Shown piece after piece: positions 1 to 10,678 of a DNA stretch of 64,000 bases. The translations under genes and the position numbers were made by a program. Numbering within the stretch: the stretch's first letter is position 1; each line of letters opens with the position of its first letter. The notes beneath the pieces were generated by a model. It saw only the letters and a program-made list of their open reading frames with translations, was not told where the DNA came from and made no database searches. The stretch is from Limnephilus marmoratus (taxonomy: Eukaryota; Arthropoda; Insecta; Trichoptera; Limnephilidae), in the NCBI GenBank assembly GCA_917880885.1, contig OU862908.1, positions 7,166,501 through 7,230,500 on the forward strand. Direction: 5' to 3'.

Positions 1-585
1 TAATGCACTGTTTTTGTCGAAATCCCATCAAAATTTATTTATATTTATTTCACAGTGTTCATTGTAGTCCACTACATACATCTATTAATATAAAACTGAA
101 AAGTCTTGTATCCCATAATAAACATTAAAACGTGATTTAATTTTTCCAATATTTTTGCGGTATTGCGATCTACCTGAGAATTAGTATTAGTCGCATTGGA
201 AGAATTAGTTTTATTATTACGAGTTTACCAGTTTTAAAAAAATCCTATAACTAAACCTAATAAATCTTTAAGTTTTACAAATGCAACTTAATAAAGGATG
301 CTTGCAAAACTAATTAATATATATAGGAGCATTAGCTATATTCTTCCTTCTCACTTCAATGATTGGTTGTCCTCTACTCTGGTCTTTAATGTTCAGGCTT
401 GTGTAGTTTGTTAATAAAGTATAATGAAACAATTTTTTTTTAAACTTTATTTCACATTTATTCCTCTCCGATCTGACCGGTTTCGGACACCTCGTCCATC
501 CTCGCAATGTTACATGCTTACTTTACGGTACACTTTTAATGATATTTACACATTAAAAATCTTACAAGATATTGACGACCTCCGT
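1..585. other. AT-rich stretch without a recognisable gene
   Basis: No coding signal, transposon terminus or RNA gene was recognised here. The short open frames have no family features and sit in AT-rich sequence. Confidence 0.6.
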
Positions 586-655
586 GGTCGATGAGTAATT
601 CTCTCGACTACAAATCCGTAGGTCACGGGTTCAAATCCCGGCGTGCGCGAGCAAA
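586..655 (+). repeat. tRNA-like SINE head
   Basis: The block resembles the internal promoter of a tRNA-derived SINE. There is an A-box-like segment near TGGTCGATGAGTA, and a B-box-like GGTTCAAATCCC about 40 bases downstream. The expected acceptor stem does not pair, so I read it as a SINE head and not a functional tRNA gene. Confidence 0.5.
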
Positions 656-711
656 TTGTATTTAATTGAATTGTGTTATTTCACAAATAAATCATTCAAA
701 ATAATACAGGG

Positions 712-965
712 TGTATTTGCGGCACCTTCCATAGTGAAAGATACTCTCAGTATAGCCCTGGCATAAGACCACCATTCGGAGTTGACACGTTGCTTGAAAA
801 GGATTTTGCTGTATTTGGTGATCAGATCTGAGTACTACCTCACCTAACTTTCCCTCATCTCCTTCCCCTCTCCACTACCTTTAGTCTTACAACCCACCCA
901 AATGGGAATATCTCACTGGCTCCAGGAGGTTGGGAGCAGTTGGTATTCACATAAACAATAAAAAA
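712..965 (+). repeat. SINE-B retroposon copy
   Basis: This is one of four dispersed copies of a roughly 250-bp unit (others near 24525, 26905 and 32993). Shared landmarks are GATACTCTCAGTAT near the start, a CT-rich middle (CTCCTTCCCCTC) and CACTGGCTCCAG before an A-rich tail. An A-rich end and dispersal suggest a retroposon. No coding capacity or clear pol III box was seen. Confidence 0.6.
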
Positions 966-1120
966 TAAACAGGTAAGTAAAAATATTTTTGTTGTCAGTT
1001 TAGCAGTTGTTCATTTTTTTAGTCTTGTGTTTTCTTTTGCCTTGCATGGTGTGTATAGATGTCGTTATTGTAATGCAGTTCGTCTCTGAATCGGTAATAT
1101 TTTTAAAACTTTATAGTTAA

Positions 1121-1963
1121 CAATAGGCCACTTGCATCACATTTTTTAAATTTTTTTCCGGTTTAGGAAAATATTCTAAGACATTCTGCATTTTTATTAT
1201 TTTTTTAATCGTATTTTTGAAACCCTGGGGATTTTTTGAAAATTTCAATCCGAAAAATCAGACCATTTTTTATAAACCGGAAAGACGGGACATAATTTTA
1301 TACGTGAGAAAAAACAATAATTACATAGCCGAAAATCATTTTTAAAAAAAAGAACGTTTTCCACACGAATGGCACAGGAGAATAACGAGGCATACCAAAA
1401 ATATTACATCTCATAAATATTTTTTTCCTTGATCCGTCTTATTGATCATAAATCATTATAATGTACAACGTCTATATTAATAAATCCAATGTAATATACC
1501 TACTTGTACTTGTAAATTATAATAATAATAAGAATATTATAAAATTTGATTTTGATAAAATCAGCACCATAACCATTATACCTCTAAAACACGCACCGAC
1601 ATTTAAATTGTACGGGGTTCTCTTCACAACATCTGTCAAAAATTCAAACCAAATGATAAGTTCGCAGAGAACAAACAATAAATCTAGTGAACGAAATCAA
1701 AAATTCACCTGAAATCAAAGTGATGCCATATAAAAATAAAAAATCAGTGAGGAATTTTACAAAATTGATAGGAACATTTTCGGAGACGGGACATTTTCAT
1801 GTAGTGACGTCACGAGCCCAAATAATGGATTTATTTATTTAAAAATAAAAAAAAAACTGTACATTTCTACAAAATTTTACTAACATTTTCGTAATCTTAG
1901 TAAAAAGATCTATCCACACGATTTTTTCCGAGTCGTTCTGAAATCCATGCAAGTGGCCTATTA
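1121..1963. mobile_element. Inverted-repeat MITE (TAGGCCACTTGCA family), copy 1
   Basis: The ends are inverted copies of each other: left CAATAGGCCACTTGCAT, right ATGCAAGTGGCCTATTA. A second copy of nearly the same length lies at 63019-63844, inside intron 2 of gene E. The interior is AT-rich and has no open frame of note. Its first bases after CAA (TAGGCCA) match the terminus of the nuclease-bearing element at 39053, so it may be a deletion derivative of a relative of that element; this is an inference. Confidence 0.75.
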
Positions 1964-2198
1964 AAACGTTTTAGAGAACTCTTTGTTCATCATGCACAAC
2001 ATGTAATTCCAGCATTTTATGTATTGTCTCATAATTATTACACTTCAAAATTCGTCAATTGCTCTATTCTTGATTATTTGCATTGTTTATATGCAAATAT
2101 AGTTTTTCGATATAAAATTCTTCATGCTACGAATTCCCTAAAATATTCTATGGAGGAAATATTACTGGAGGTTCCCGGAGAAGAACAATCGTTTAAAC

Positions 2199-2971
2199 TT
2201 AGGTAAGCCATAAACATTTGCACTTTTGTAATCGTGCTTGCGAGGTTTCCGAACGGGGGAGAGAGCGGGGTCACTTATGCTAGGCTCCTCGCTTCTTGGA
2301 AATTTAGTCACAATGAATCGCTTTACGGGAGAGCAACGCGCTTTCTGGATAAAACATTTTTACAATGATGTTGTTCTATTCTGTTCAACAATGATTCCAT
2401 TCTGTTTCACAAAACAATGATGCACACCGCATATTTCGTTCGCATTACCAATAGCAGAGCATTAATCAATGCCCAAGTATTAATTTAATTAAATTGTGGT
2501 TTAAAAATTTCGAAGAAAACGGCAGGAAAACAAACAGGGCGGCCATGGAACAAAATAAATTGGTTAAAGAAATTGTCCCTAACAAACTGATCTCGCGCAG
2601 AGGAGATTTTCCATGGCCTCCCCGCAGCCCGGATCTAGCCCGGTTGGTTTTTTTTATGGGATATATTTGCGTATACATGTATTTTATATTACAAGTCGAG
2701 TCTATGTAAATAAACCAGTAACTATACTTCAAATAAAAGAGAGCATCAATCAAGAAATGGTCAACATACCCTGATATTTGTGTCGAAATTTTTTCGAAAA
2801 TCTAATGATCTGATTTGAGCAATGTCAGCGGCGAGATGGCGGCCATTTTGACGAAATTATTTTCCAGCATATTTTTGTTCTTATCAATAATCATTTAATA
2901 CAATTTAAACACAATCTGTAATTTTTTTTCGTGACTATTTCAAAAGTGCAAATGTTTATGGCCCACCCTAT
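2199..2971 (+). pseudogene. Mariner-like (DUF4817/DDE) transposase remnant with terminal inverted repeats
   Basis: Terminal inverted repeats share GCCATAAACATTTGCACTTT on the left, with its complement ending near 2962 on the right. Between them, broken frames on the plus strand give a helix-turn-helix-like start (FTGEQRAFWIKHFYN, about 2310), a second segment LIKLWFKNFEENGRKTNRA (about 2480) and a C-terminal transposase signature FPWPPRSPDLAR (about 2610). The last resembles the WPPxSPDLxxxDFF block around the final Asp of IS630/Tc1/mariner-type DDE transposases. Much of the catalytic domain is deleted and frames shift, so it is dead. Confidence 0.65.
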
Positions 2972-3203
2972 ACATTAGGGTTGGTCACGACTCCTTGGGA
3001 TTTTTTTGATTATTCAACTGTGTAATAGTGATAAAAGGGTGTAAAATGAAGACCTAATATCACATTTTTGTGAAATTTTGATATCATCTTTTACCACCAG
3101 ATTGACTTGAAATTTCATGTGATCCCATCCTTGTTAAATCTTAAAAAGGAGTTTGATAAACCATTCGAAATGCACTTGTTTTCAATAAAACATAAAATAT
3201 TAA

Positions 3204-3916
3204 GAGCGTTTAACCAGCCAGCGGACGAAAATCCACATTTCGTCGAAAGTTGTTCTTACGATCGTGCAGGGCGGTTACAATGAGAAAGATTAATTATTCT
3301 CCGTACCAGCTTTTTTAAATTATAACTCAACATCGAATTTATTTCAATCCAAATTAGCTTTGATTTATACCTTCATCCAAAAATGCTGAAAGGCGTGATG
3401 ATAAAACTATTAAAATAGTGTACTTTTTGTAGTTATTTTTTGATTTTAAGTATTTATCATTTTTCAATAATGTCTAAATTTAATAAGAATGTTAAAAAAA
3501 TCTGAAATATTTTAGTTTGTAAGTGCGCAAATAAATACACAAATGGACCAATTTTCGTCAAGAAACACATGTACGTACATATTTTTTAATGATTGTATTG
3601 AAACTAAAATTAAAATTCTAATACATAACTCTGCTAGATAATGTATTGATTTATTTTACTGCATGATTACATTATTTGAAATGGGTGTGGTATAATACAA
3701 AAACTTTTTTGAAAATTTAACAAATCTGCCAACGACCTATGGAATAACCTTATTATACTAAAAATTTAAAAAAATTCTAAAAATTTATTACAAACGAATG
3801 CTAGATAAAAGAACAATCTGTCGAAATTCATTTATAATTTTTTGTGGAAAAGAGTCAATACGTCTAAAAACTTTTTTGAAAATGACGTATTTCCGGCTTT
3901 CTCTGGTAATGCCCTC
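3204..3916 (+). mobile_element. TTAA-site MITE, copy 1 (713 bp)
   Basis: The element is flanked by TTAA on both sides (3200-3203 and 3917-3920). It has short imperfect inverted ends, GAGCGTTTAACCAG on the left and the complement of GAGGGCATTACCAG on the right. A nearly identical copy of exactly the same length sits at 32070-32782. Diverged copies lie at 29987 and, inverted, at 44777-45420. TTAA duplication is typical of piggyBac- and Kolobok-type elements. No transposase is encoded. Confidence 0.8.
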
Positions 3917-3920
3917 TTAA

Positions 3921-4216
3921 GTATATTGAATTATTAATGAAAAAATATGAGATTTGGCTCCAAATACCCTTAAGTTATTGTATTCAAATAGCAGCAATTT
4001 AGTCTTACTATCAAATTTCAGTATTATTTCCGCTTGCAGACTTTTCACGTAAAGTAGTAATATTACCAATAAAATTATACTTTAATATATTTTAAATCCA
4101 TTATAATATATTTCAACAATTTATTATAATAATAATCGATAAATTTATAGAGCGCCATTTTGTTAAAAATCACCTCAAGGGCGCTATATTATCATAATCA
4201 TCATAATCATAACATA
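3921..4216. other. AT-rich spacer
   Basis: AT-rich intergenic sequence; nothing recognisable was found between the MITE and the Helitron fragment. Confidence 0.5.
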
Positions 4217-4440
4217 GTATAAAATGATGTCGCTCAAAATGTATGTGCGCGTTAATCTTTTAAACTACGCAACAGATTTTCATGCGGCTTTCATCAATAG
4301 ATAGAGTGATTGAAGAGGAATGTTTATATGTATAATACATGTAAATTATATTAGAGAAAAGCCGAGAAATTCAAAGAAAACATATTTTTGTGCGATTTAA
4401 AACGGCTGGCGGGCCGTACTATAGTCACTTTTTAAATTCG
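4217..4440 (+). mobile_element. Helitron 5'-part fragment
   Basis: This stretch is homologous to the start of the complete small Helitron at 16584-16900. Both share TTTTCATGCGG followed by CAATAGATAGAGTGATT at matching spacing. No CTAG 3' terminus belonging to it was found, so it is a truncated copy. Confidence 0.55.
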
Positions 4441-4630
4441 TTAACGGAAGAAATTGTAATTGTCAACACAATATTACAGAAAATTACCACTTTCTGAAAA
4501 TCCTAGTGATTGCTTTTAATTTCATCCTCATTGTTCGCTTTCGTAATTATCCACCTGCCTTAAATCAAAATATTCGTTTTTTTAAATCAACAGGATTTTT
4601 TTTCAGTGTCCGACTATATTGCTTTAATTA

Positions 4631-5099
4631 TCTTCTAATATATAAAATTCTCGTGTCACGGTGTGTGTTACCATACTCCTCCGAAACGGTTGGACCAATT
4701 TTGATGACATTTTGTGTGCTTATCTGGAAGGTCTGAGAATCGACCAACATCTATTTTTCATACCCCTAAAGGTAAAGGGTGTTCCACTCCGAAGAAAATT
4801 ATTTTCCCCCATACATTTTGTATGGAACGAATTCTCCTATTTTGAAAGAACTGCAGCAATATTGTAAGGGGGTATAATATTGAACTGTGAACCGGGGGAG
4901 GGGGGAGGGGGAAGGGGGGAATGGAACTCAGGAAGGGGGGTTAGCGGGACGGGGGAAGGGGAGAAGTGGAGTGGGGAGAGGGAGAGGGAACGCGAGAGGG
5001 GAAAGGATACGCAGGGAGAAACAATTTAGATCAAGTCAGCTAATAAGTTAACAACAGTTTTTGATTCTGAGGCGGTACGAAGTTCGCCGGATCAGCTAG
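4631..5099 (+). mobile_element. Non-autonomous Helitron with G-rich interior
   Basis: The element starts with TC after an A (TCTTCTAATATATAAAATTC) and ends in CTAG before a T, preceded by a CG-rich stretch (GGCGGTACGAAGTTCGCCGG) that can form the usual 3' hairpin. These are classic Helitron termini, and no target duplication is expected. The interior from about 4890 to 5000 is a long run of G-tracts. The same 3' end occurs inverted near 33257. It codes for nothing. Confidence 0.8.
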
Positions 5100-5221
5100 T
5101 ATATCTATATATTTTTAATTATATATCATGCACCGATGATATTTCACTAAGCCCAAAAGATGTTTTCTTTAAAAATCTCGAGCTTAATCTATAAAAATTA
5201 AATTTATTATTTATGTAGGTA

Positions 5222-8200
5222 GGGTAAACCACCCAATTATTGGCACTTTAAGCAGCTACTTCACAAAACCGGTAAAATTTGCATGTAAAAATATGTTTTA
5301 ACAAAGAGAAAAGCATTATATTGGTCTTCTAATCTCTGCAGAATATTATAAAGTACTTATCATTAATAAATTATATCGTTTTCTTCAATAAAGTGTAACT
5401 TTTAAAAAAATACCTCAAATACCAGTTGCTGGCATAGCCAAACCTTTCATTGGCAGTGATTATTACCTATTATTGTCACTGTTCTCCCGAGACTGAAAAA
5501 TAGCTGCTAGGTCTTATGTAGGGGTTTTAAAATGTATTATACATCGTCTATGTACCTATTTTAAGATAATTCATAATAGAAATAAACAAAATAAAATCCT
5601 TTGTTAAGAAAAGTAACATTTATTTGTATAGGAACATACCATATCAGTTGAAACGCTTATAGTTAAATAAACTTTCCATAAAGTATTAAAACAAAACCAA
5701 AAAAGCCTTCTACCTAGGCTTGAACAAAAAATAGAACAATTTTAGCTTAAGACTATTTAACTTCCTTAGTTATATTTATTTAAATCACAGAGGCTCTAAT
5801 TGATTAAGATCATAAGTAATTCTTAAGTCACGTTAGTCATCTGAATCCTCAATCAACATTGTTTCTATCTCAGCAGCACTGTAATTTTTGCTAGTACTTG
5901 CTTTTTGATTTTCTTTGTTATTATTTTTAAGTACAGCTTCCAATTTGCCATTGTCAAGTTTATAGAAATCTTCCGAAAACAAAATTTTAGACACGTTGTC
6001 TTTGGCTTTAGTTTGTTTTTTGTTTTTCTTTACCATTTGTTTCTCTTTTTCCAATTTCTTTTGTTCTCTTTCTTCTTTTCTCTTTTTAACACCTTCTGCT
6101 TTCTCTTCTTTAATTTTAATTTTTTCATTTTCCTGAGCTTTCCATTCGGCAGATGTTAGTACAAAAGGCGTCTTCTTGGTATTTTTTATCCCTTTTCTTT
6201 GTGGCGTTTTAGGAAGTATCAAAATATCTTGTAATTTTAATATAGTATTATCTTCCTTAACCAGTGCTACTTTCAGTTGCATAAAATTATTTTGATCTGC
6301 ACCTATTTTGACATCTCCAGTTACTCTGATAGACGGTTTTTGGGGAGTTGAATATATTGATGATTGCTGCTGACTGCTAACGGACGCTTCGTAGATAGAT
6401 GTTTGTTGAACAAATGTTTGTTGTGTGGATGGTTGTTTGTTGCTTGGTACGTAAGTAAATGATGGCTGTAAGATCGAAGCATGCTGTAAGGAAGTAGAGG
6501 CTTTTTGGGAGGATACTTGCTCTATGGATTTTGGCTGATTGAATGCTTGTTGAGTGGGTGAAAGATGATTGTGTGGTTGTTGGCTAACTGTTTCTGGAAT
6601 AGGTTCTTGTAGGGTTGATGTATCTTCTATAAAATAATTTAATTCAGAGCATTGGACTATTTCCTCAACAACAACATCTTGTGAAACAAAATCGAAACTT
6701 TGCTCAGCAACATTTTTGTTTGGAGAGTTATTGATAATTATCTTCATATTTTCAATATCAAAATTCCCTATATTGTTATTCTGACGCTCTGTGTCTAATC
6801 TTGAGCTATTCTGCAAATCATTTTGAGACGTGGTAAAGAAATTCCAGATTTTCAATAAACACTCACTTGTCTCCTCTGGCCTCAATTCTCTTTTATCAAT
6901 TTTATGTATTGTACTTTCTCCCAACAACTTCATAAAGTCATCTTTGGTGAGCACCCGATTGTCTGTTACATGCTTGGGTTGCGCTATGGTAATGTTATTT
7001 TTATTTGAAGTTCCTAGGCACTTGGAATAGTCCACTGCATCTTCATTAAAAGGAAAAAGTCCAGTTGCTCTAAAACCATTTATAATTGTTGACGGGTTAA
7101 GACTTTTTTCTATAGTATCTTTAAGTAATGGCACAAATTGAGTTTTCGTTAACGCTTGAGATGGATTATTTCTTCGCCATTCTAGGACAGTTTTCTGCCA
7201 TTGTGTTTTTAATGGTTTAAATGCGGCGACGTCTGCAGGTTGAAGGAGCCTAGTGCAGTTAGGATATAACGCTATGAGAATTATACCTAAATTAGTACAT
7301 AATTCACTGGTAGCATACGTCAAGTGCGATTTGTGGCCATCTACAAAAAGAACTACAGGGAATTGTGTGCCAGTTTTTACGAGGTGAGGATGTAAAACGT
7401 TTTTGATATACTCAAAAAATACATCAGAATTCATCCATCCGTTGTCACTTAAGCCCACGCCCCAATCTTCAGGAATCTTAGAAGTTATCTCGCCAGGTAA
7501 TCTTTTATATGGAAAAATTACCATTGGCGGAGTAACTTGACCATCTGCACCAAAAGTAAACATGACGGTTAGTGAAGTTTTGGCTTGGGCGTGGTCAATT
7601 TCGTAAACGTTTTTTTCTCCCTTAGAGCTTAAAACAATACCTGTTTTTGGACATAGAACAAAATTCGTTTCATCGCCATTGAATACTCTTGATGGGTCTG
7701 CTAAGATGTTATAGTATCTATTTTCAGTCATGTAAATCCTTATTTGTTCAAACCAGCCTCTTACATCAGATGCAGAGACCGTGGAGCTGGCAGCTGTTAC
7801 GGCTTCTGGTGTTCGAAATGTAACTGTTGGATGTCTAGCTAAAAACAATTTAAACCACTTCTCACCATTCTTAAAACTGCTGGCTCTCCCCGATTTATTG
7901 ATAAAGTCTGAAACACTCTTTATCAAATCTTCTTTCCTCTTCGGAAACCCTTTTTTGCTACTGATTTTTATCCAGTCAACAAAAAGCTGTTCTTCTTCGT
8001 CAGTTAAAATTGTGGACGGACCGGGCTTAGAGCGATGATCAGGATGTTTCAATCTGAATTGTATAGTAGACCGTGGTACGCTGAAGGTTTTTGCAGCAAG
8101 TTTTTTGCTCATGCCTTTTGATATTTCGTGGAGAGCTTTTTGTAGGTTCTCTTCTGTATAAATTTTCCGTTTAAAACATTTTTTACTATTTTTTTCTCTA

Positions 8201-8889
8201 GACTTCTTCTGACTAGGCTTCATTTTGAAAGTGGCTGAAAAGACAATATTTTTATTGGCACGTTTTTACCCAATGTTTGACACCCGTGCCAATAAATGGA
8301 TTTTATATAATTGGCAGTGGGCCAACTTTTGGATTGGTGTGTCCAAAAGGTTAGAAAATATTTTCAATGCAATTTAAACTCAATTTTGAGACAAACAAGG
8401 CATAATTTTTAATAAACTCAAATTATTTTAAATACCCTTTTATTGGCATGTGTGCCAATAAAATGGATAAACCGATTTTAGGCATACCAAATGTTGGCAC
8501 CCCACAAATAACTAAAAGTTGGCGGTTAAATTATAAAATAATGTTTTAAAAAGGCAGTTAATATATTCAATAATAAGACAAAATGATTAGGTATAAGAAA
8601 AACAAAATAGATTTGCAATTTTTAAAAGATTATGATAGCTCTTACCTTAGTAAAAAACGAATATTTTGATTGTTTTTGTCGCACAGGTCCCGGCTTGTCA
8701 AACAGATGGTAAATGCGCCGCCATGTTTGAAAAAAATTAAAACGTGTGTTGCCAGTTGAGTAATAAATGATACTACTTTTTAATTTCTACTAAAAAATAT
8801 AAGATCTGGCTACAAAAAATCTTAATTTTCTTAAAAAACTAGAGCATGCCAATAAATTGGTAGAGTGCCAATGATTGGGTGGTTTACCC
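5222..8889 (-). mobile_element. Pogo/Tigger-type DNA transposon, full length
   Basis: Terminal inverted repeats begin GGGTAAACCACCCAAT and continue TTATTGGCACT on the left and TCATTGGCACT when the right end is read inward. They are flanked by TA on both sides (5220-5221, 8890-8891), as expected for pogo-group elements. The motif TTGGCA or its complement recurs many times in the subterminal regions (for example about 5445 and 8250-8470), as transposase binding sites do. It carries one long open frame at 5833-8223. The intact frame and the good repeats suggest a young insertion. Confidence 0.9.
5833..8223 (-). CDS. Pogo-like transposase (psq HTH plus DDE superfamily endonuclease), 796 aa
   Basis: The protein should bind and cut the ends of its own element. 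Residues about 21-60 form a psq-type helix-turn-helix (GMSKKLAAKTFSVPRSTI), followed by a CENP-B-like DNA-binding segment to about residue 135. The catalytic domain shows three acidic positions. D184 lies in NGDETNF, D295 in VVLFVDGHKSH and D331 in LLQPADVAAFKPLK; the last two are separated by 35 residues, a DD35D spacing. The C-terminal third is low-complexity, Gln/Ser-rich (about 545-630) and then Lys/Glu-rich with coiled-coil character (about 690-760). The start Met lies just inside the right subterminal repeats and no intron is needed. The whole frame is open, so it could be active; expression is unknown. Its downstream sequence leads directly to the left inverted repeat. Confidence 0.92.
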   Translation of the reverse strand: MKPSQKKSREKNSKKCFKRKIYTEENLQKALHEISKGMSKKLAAKTFSVPRSTIQFRLKHPDHRSKPGPSTILTDEEEQLFVDWIKISSKKGFPKRKEDLIKSVSDFINKSGRASSFKNGEKWFKLFLARHPTVTFRTPEAVTAASSTVSASDVRGWFEQIRIYMTENRYYNILADPSRVFNGDETNFVLCPKTGIVLSSKGEKNVYEIDHAQAKTSLTVMFTFGADGQVTPPMVIFPYKRLPGEITSKIPEDWGVGLSDNGWMNSDVFFEYIKNVLHPHLVKTGTQFPVVLFVDGHKSHLTYATSELCTNLGIILIALYPNCTRLLQPADVAAFKPLKTQWQKTVLEWRRNNPSQALTKTQFVPLLKDTIEKSLNPSTIINGFRATGLFPFNEDAVDYSKCLGTSNKNNITIAQPKHVTDNRVLTKDDFMKLLGESTIHKIDKRELRPEETSECLLKIWNFFTTSQNDLQNSSRLDTERQNNNIGNFDIENMKIIINNSPNKNVAEQSFDFVSQDVVVEEIVQCSELNYFIEDTSTLQEPIPETVSQQPHNHLSPTQQAFNQPKSIEQVSSQKASTSLQHASILQPSFTYVPSNKQPSTQQTFVQQTSIYEASVSSQQQSSIYSTPQKPSIRVTGDVKIGADQNNFMQLKVALVKEDNTILKLQDILILPKTPQRKGIKNTKKTPFVLTSAEWKAQENEKIKIKEEKAEGVKKRKEEREQKKLEKEKQMVKKNKKQTKAKDNVSKILFSEDFYKLDNGKLEAVLKNNNKENQKASTSKNYSAAEIETMLIEDSDD

Positions 8890-8891
8890 TA

Positions 8892-9229
8892 CGTAATTTA
8901 AAAGAAATAATGATCACTTTTCGGCAAATGTACCTTTCTTATCTTGAATTAGTTTAAAGTTTTTTCCTTCTTTTTTATTTGTATTCACTGTACTTTTTCA
9001 CCCCTTTTCCAAATGCAAGCATCAGCTACATGAGGAAAATATATAACATCGTATTCTGCAAAATACTGCAAACATTTACATGTCATTTTCTTACGTTATT
9101 GTATTACAATATGTATAAATATAATTATGTCAATGGCACATGTTGTGCCGTATGTTTTGAAATAAATAAATAAATAAAATATGTTGATCATTTAACATCA
9201 TGAAAAAAAATCTTTGGGGAAGCTGTGTA
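8892..9229. other. AT-rich spacer
   Basis: No gene or repeat terminus was recognised. A short open frame near 8979 lacks any family feature. Confidence 0.5.
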
Positions 9230-9430
9230 GAGCCTTTGAAGGAAGGGAAAGAGATAAAGTTCTGAGAAGGAAAACGCTATGGGGAATTGTAGGAATCTAT
9301 TGGTCAATAGTGACTTTCCGAAGGCGGTGAGTTTGCGAGAGTCCGGCTGGAGAGGTCAAAGGTTTACCCTTACCCATCTGGCCAGTCACGCAGTTGACGC
9401 TTCCGCCGTCAAGACCTGGACGGACACCCC
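9230..9430 (-). repeat. SINE-A fragment, inverted
   Basis: Read on the minus strand it matches the middle of SINE-A at about 56284-56400, sharing GACCTCTCCAGCCGGACTCTC-like sequence and the AGGTCTTG block. It lacks the A tail. Confidence 0.55.
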
Positions 9431-9479
9431 CCTTAAATATATTTAGTCTATACGGAAGATCTATAGTCTCTCGTGTCTA

Positions 9480-10255
9480 GATGAACGAAGTATGAAGAAT
9501 GAAGAATGAGTTAATGATGAATGTAAGTAAGTCTAAAGTCATGGTGTTTGAAAGGGAGAGCACCCCTTAGTGTGCAATAAAGTTGTGAATGATGAATACT
9601 TGGAGCCGGTGGATGAGTTTGTGTACCTGGGGAGTATGTTTACGAGAGATGGGAAGGCTGATAGAGATATTGAAAGAAGGGTAAATGCAGGTAACTCCAT
9701 TAATGGATGTCTGAGTGTCGTCAAAAGAAAAAAAACTGTCAAAAGAAGCGAAGCTAGCAGTCCACAATGTAGTCCTGGTACCTACCCTGATGTATGGCAG
9801 TGAGGCATGGAACTGGCAGAGGAAGGATGAAAGTAAACTGAATGTTGTTGAATGAGATCCCTGAGGCGAATGTGTGGCAAAACCATATGATCGTGTGGGA
9901 AATGTGGATATCCGCAAATAATGTAAGGCTTATGTAAGCGTAATGAGTAAGATTAAGAAAGGAACCCTCAGATGGTTTGGGCATGTAGAGCGAATGAAAG
10001 AAGAAAATAGTGTGAGAAGAATATATGACGCAAATGTGAATAGAAGAAGAAGTCGGGGACGCCCGAGTAAGACTTGGCACGATCAAGTGAATCAGATACT
10101 TGAGTCGGGCCATGTCAAAAGTCAGAATAATAGAAGAGTATGTATGAGACGATTTATGAATGTGAGTGAGGCAAAGTCTGTGGGCCAAGACTGAGTTGAT
10201 TAGCGGTCCGTCCTCTCTGTATTCCTGCGGGGAAGCGGCGTGATGATTAGTTAGT
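9480..10255 (+). pseudogene. LINE reverse-transcriptase C-terminus (RTE-like), decayed
   Basis: Broken plus-strand frames give FVYLGSMFTRDGKADRDIERR (two pieces, about 9615-9675), YGSEAWNW (about 9795) and LRWFGHVERMKEEN (about 9970). This order is typical of the C-terminal region of many non-LTR retrotransposon ORF2 proteins. GRPSKTWHDQVNQ follows near 10060. At least two frameshifts separate the pieces and the polymerase domain is missing, so this is a 5'-truncated, dead copy. It ends about 420 bases upstream of the start codon of gene A, so it may have altered that promoter. Confidence 0.8.
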
Positions 10256-10379
10256 TAATAACTCTGTGTACGCCTTGTGGAAATCCTGGGTCAGAAATAA
10301 TTTCGATATTCAAGTCATTTTCAAGGATATCCACCGTGACCTAACACTACCGTTCACGGACACCAAAAATTGGGTTACC

Positions 10380-10678
10380 AATTTTGATCAATGATAAGAA
10401 ATCAATAGATCTTCTGAAGCGTAATATAGAAAGAAGTCGATTGCTCGTCGAAGAACTTCAACATGAAGATGACATCTATTGATGATTGCACAAGCATCTG
10501 ACCGTATGATGATTTGTGTGTTCGTGCAAATAAACTATTCATTAATGTGATGCATATTTGTACAATGGTAATAATAATAACAATATAATTAAAGGTAATT
10601 TCATGGATTGGCTTCACATTATTAACATAAATCATTGGTTTAATGGTAAAGATGTCACTTGCACCCTAAACATCTAGC
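10380..10678 (+). promoter_or_regulatory. Conserved upstream region of gene A
   Basis: This stretch aligns with the region upstream of gene D (49305-49610, minus strand). Shared pieces are GAAGAACTTCAAC, TTCGTGCAAATAAAC and a start-proximal block reading GACCCTAAACATCTAGCATG in D and CACCCTAAACATCTAGCATG in A. Conservation between paralogues suggests a shared core promoter and 5' leader. I see no clear TATA box in A, while D has a TATATAA about 50 bases upstream of its start codon. Confidence 0.6.

Noticed and set aside
586..655. Functional tRNA gene
   Set aside because: Box-like elements are present but no acceptor-stem pairing was found; a SINE head is more likely.
5905..6159. Plus-strand Phe-rich frame
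   Set aside because: Antisense shadow of the Lys/Glu-rich C-terminus of the pogo transposase.
9754..10188. 144-codon minus-strand frame
   Set aside because: Antisense to the decayed LINE tail, whose plus-strand frames match known reverse-transcriptase C-terminal motifs.
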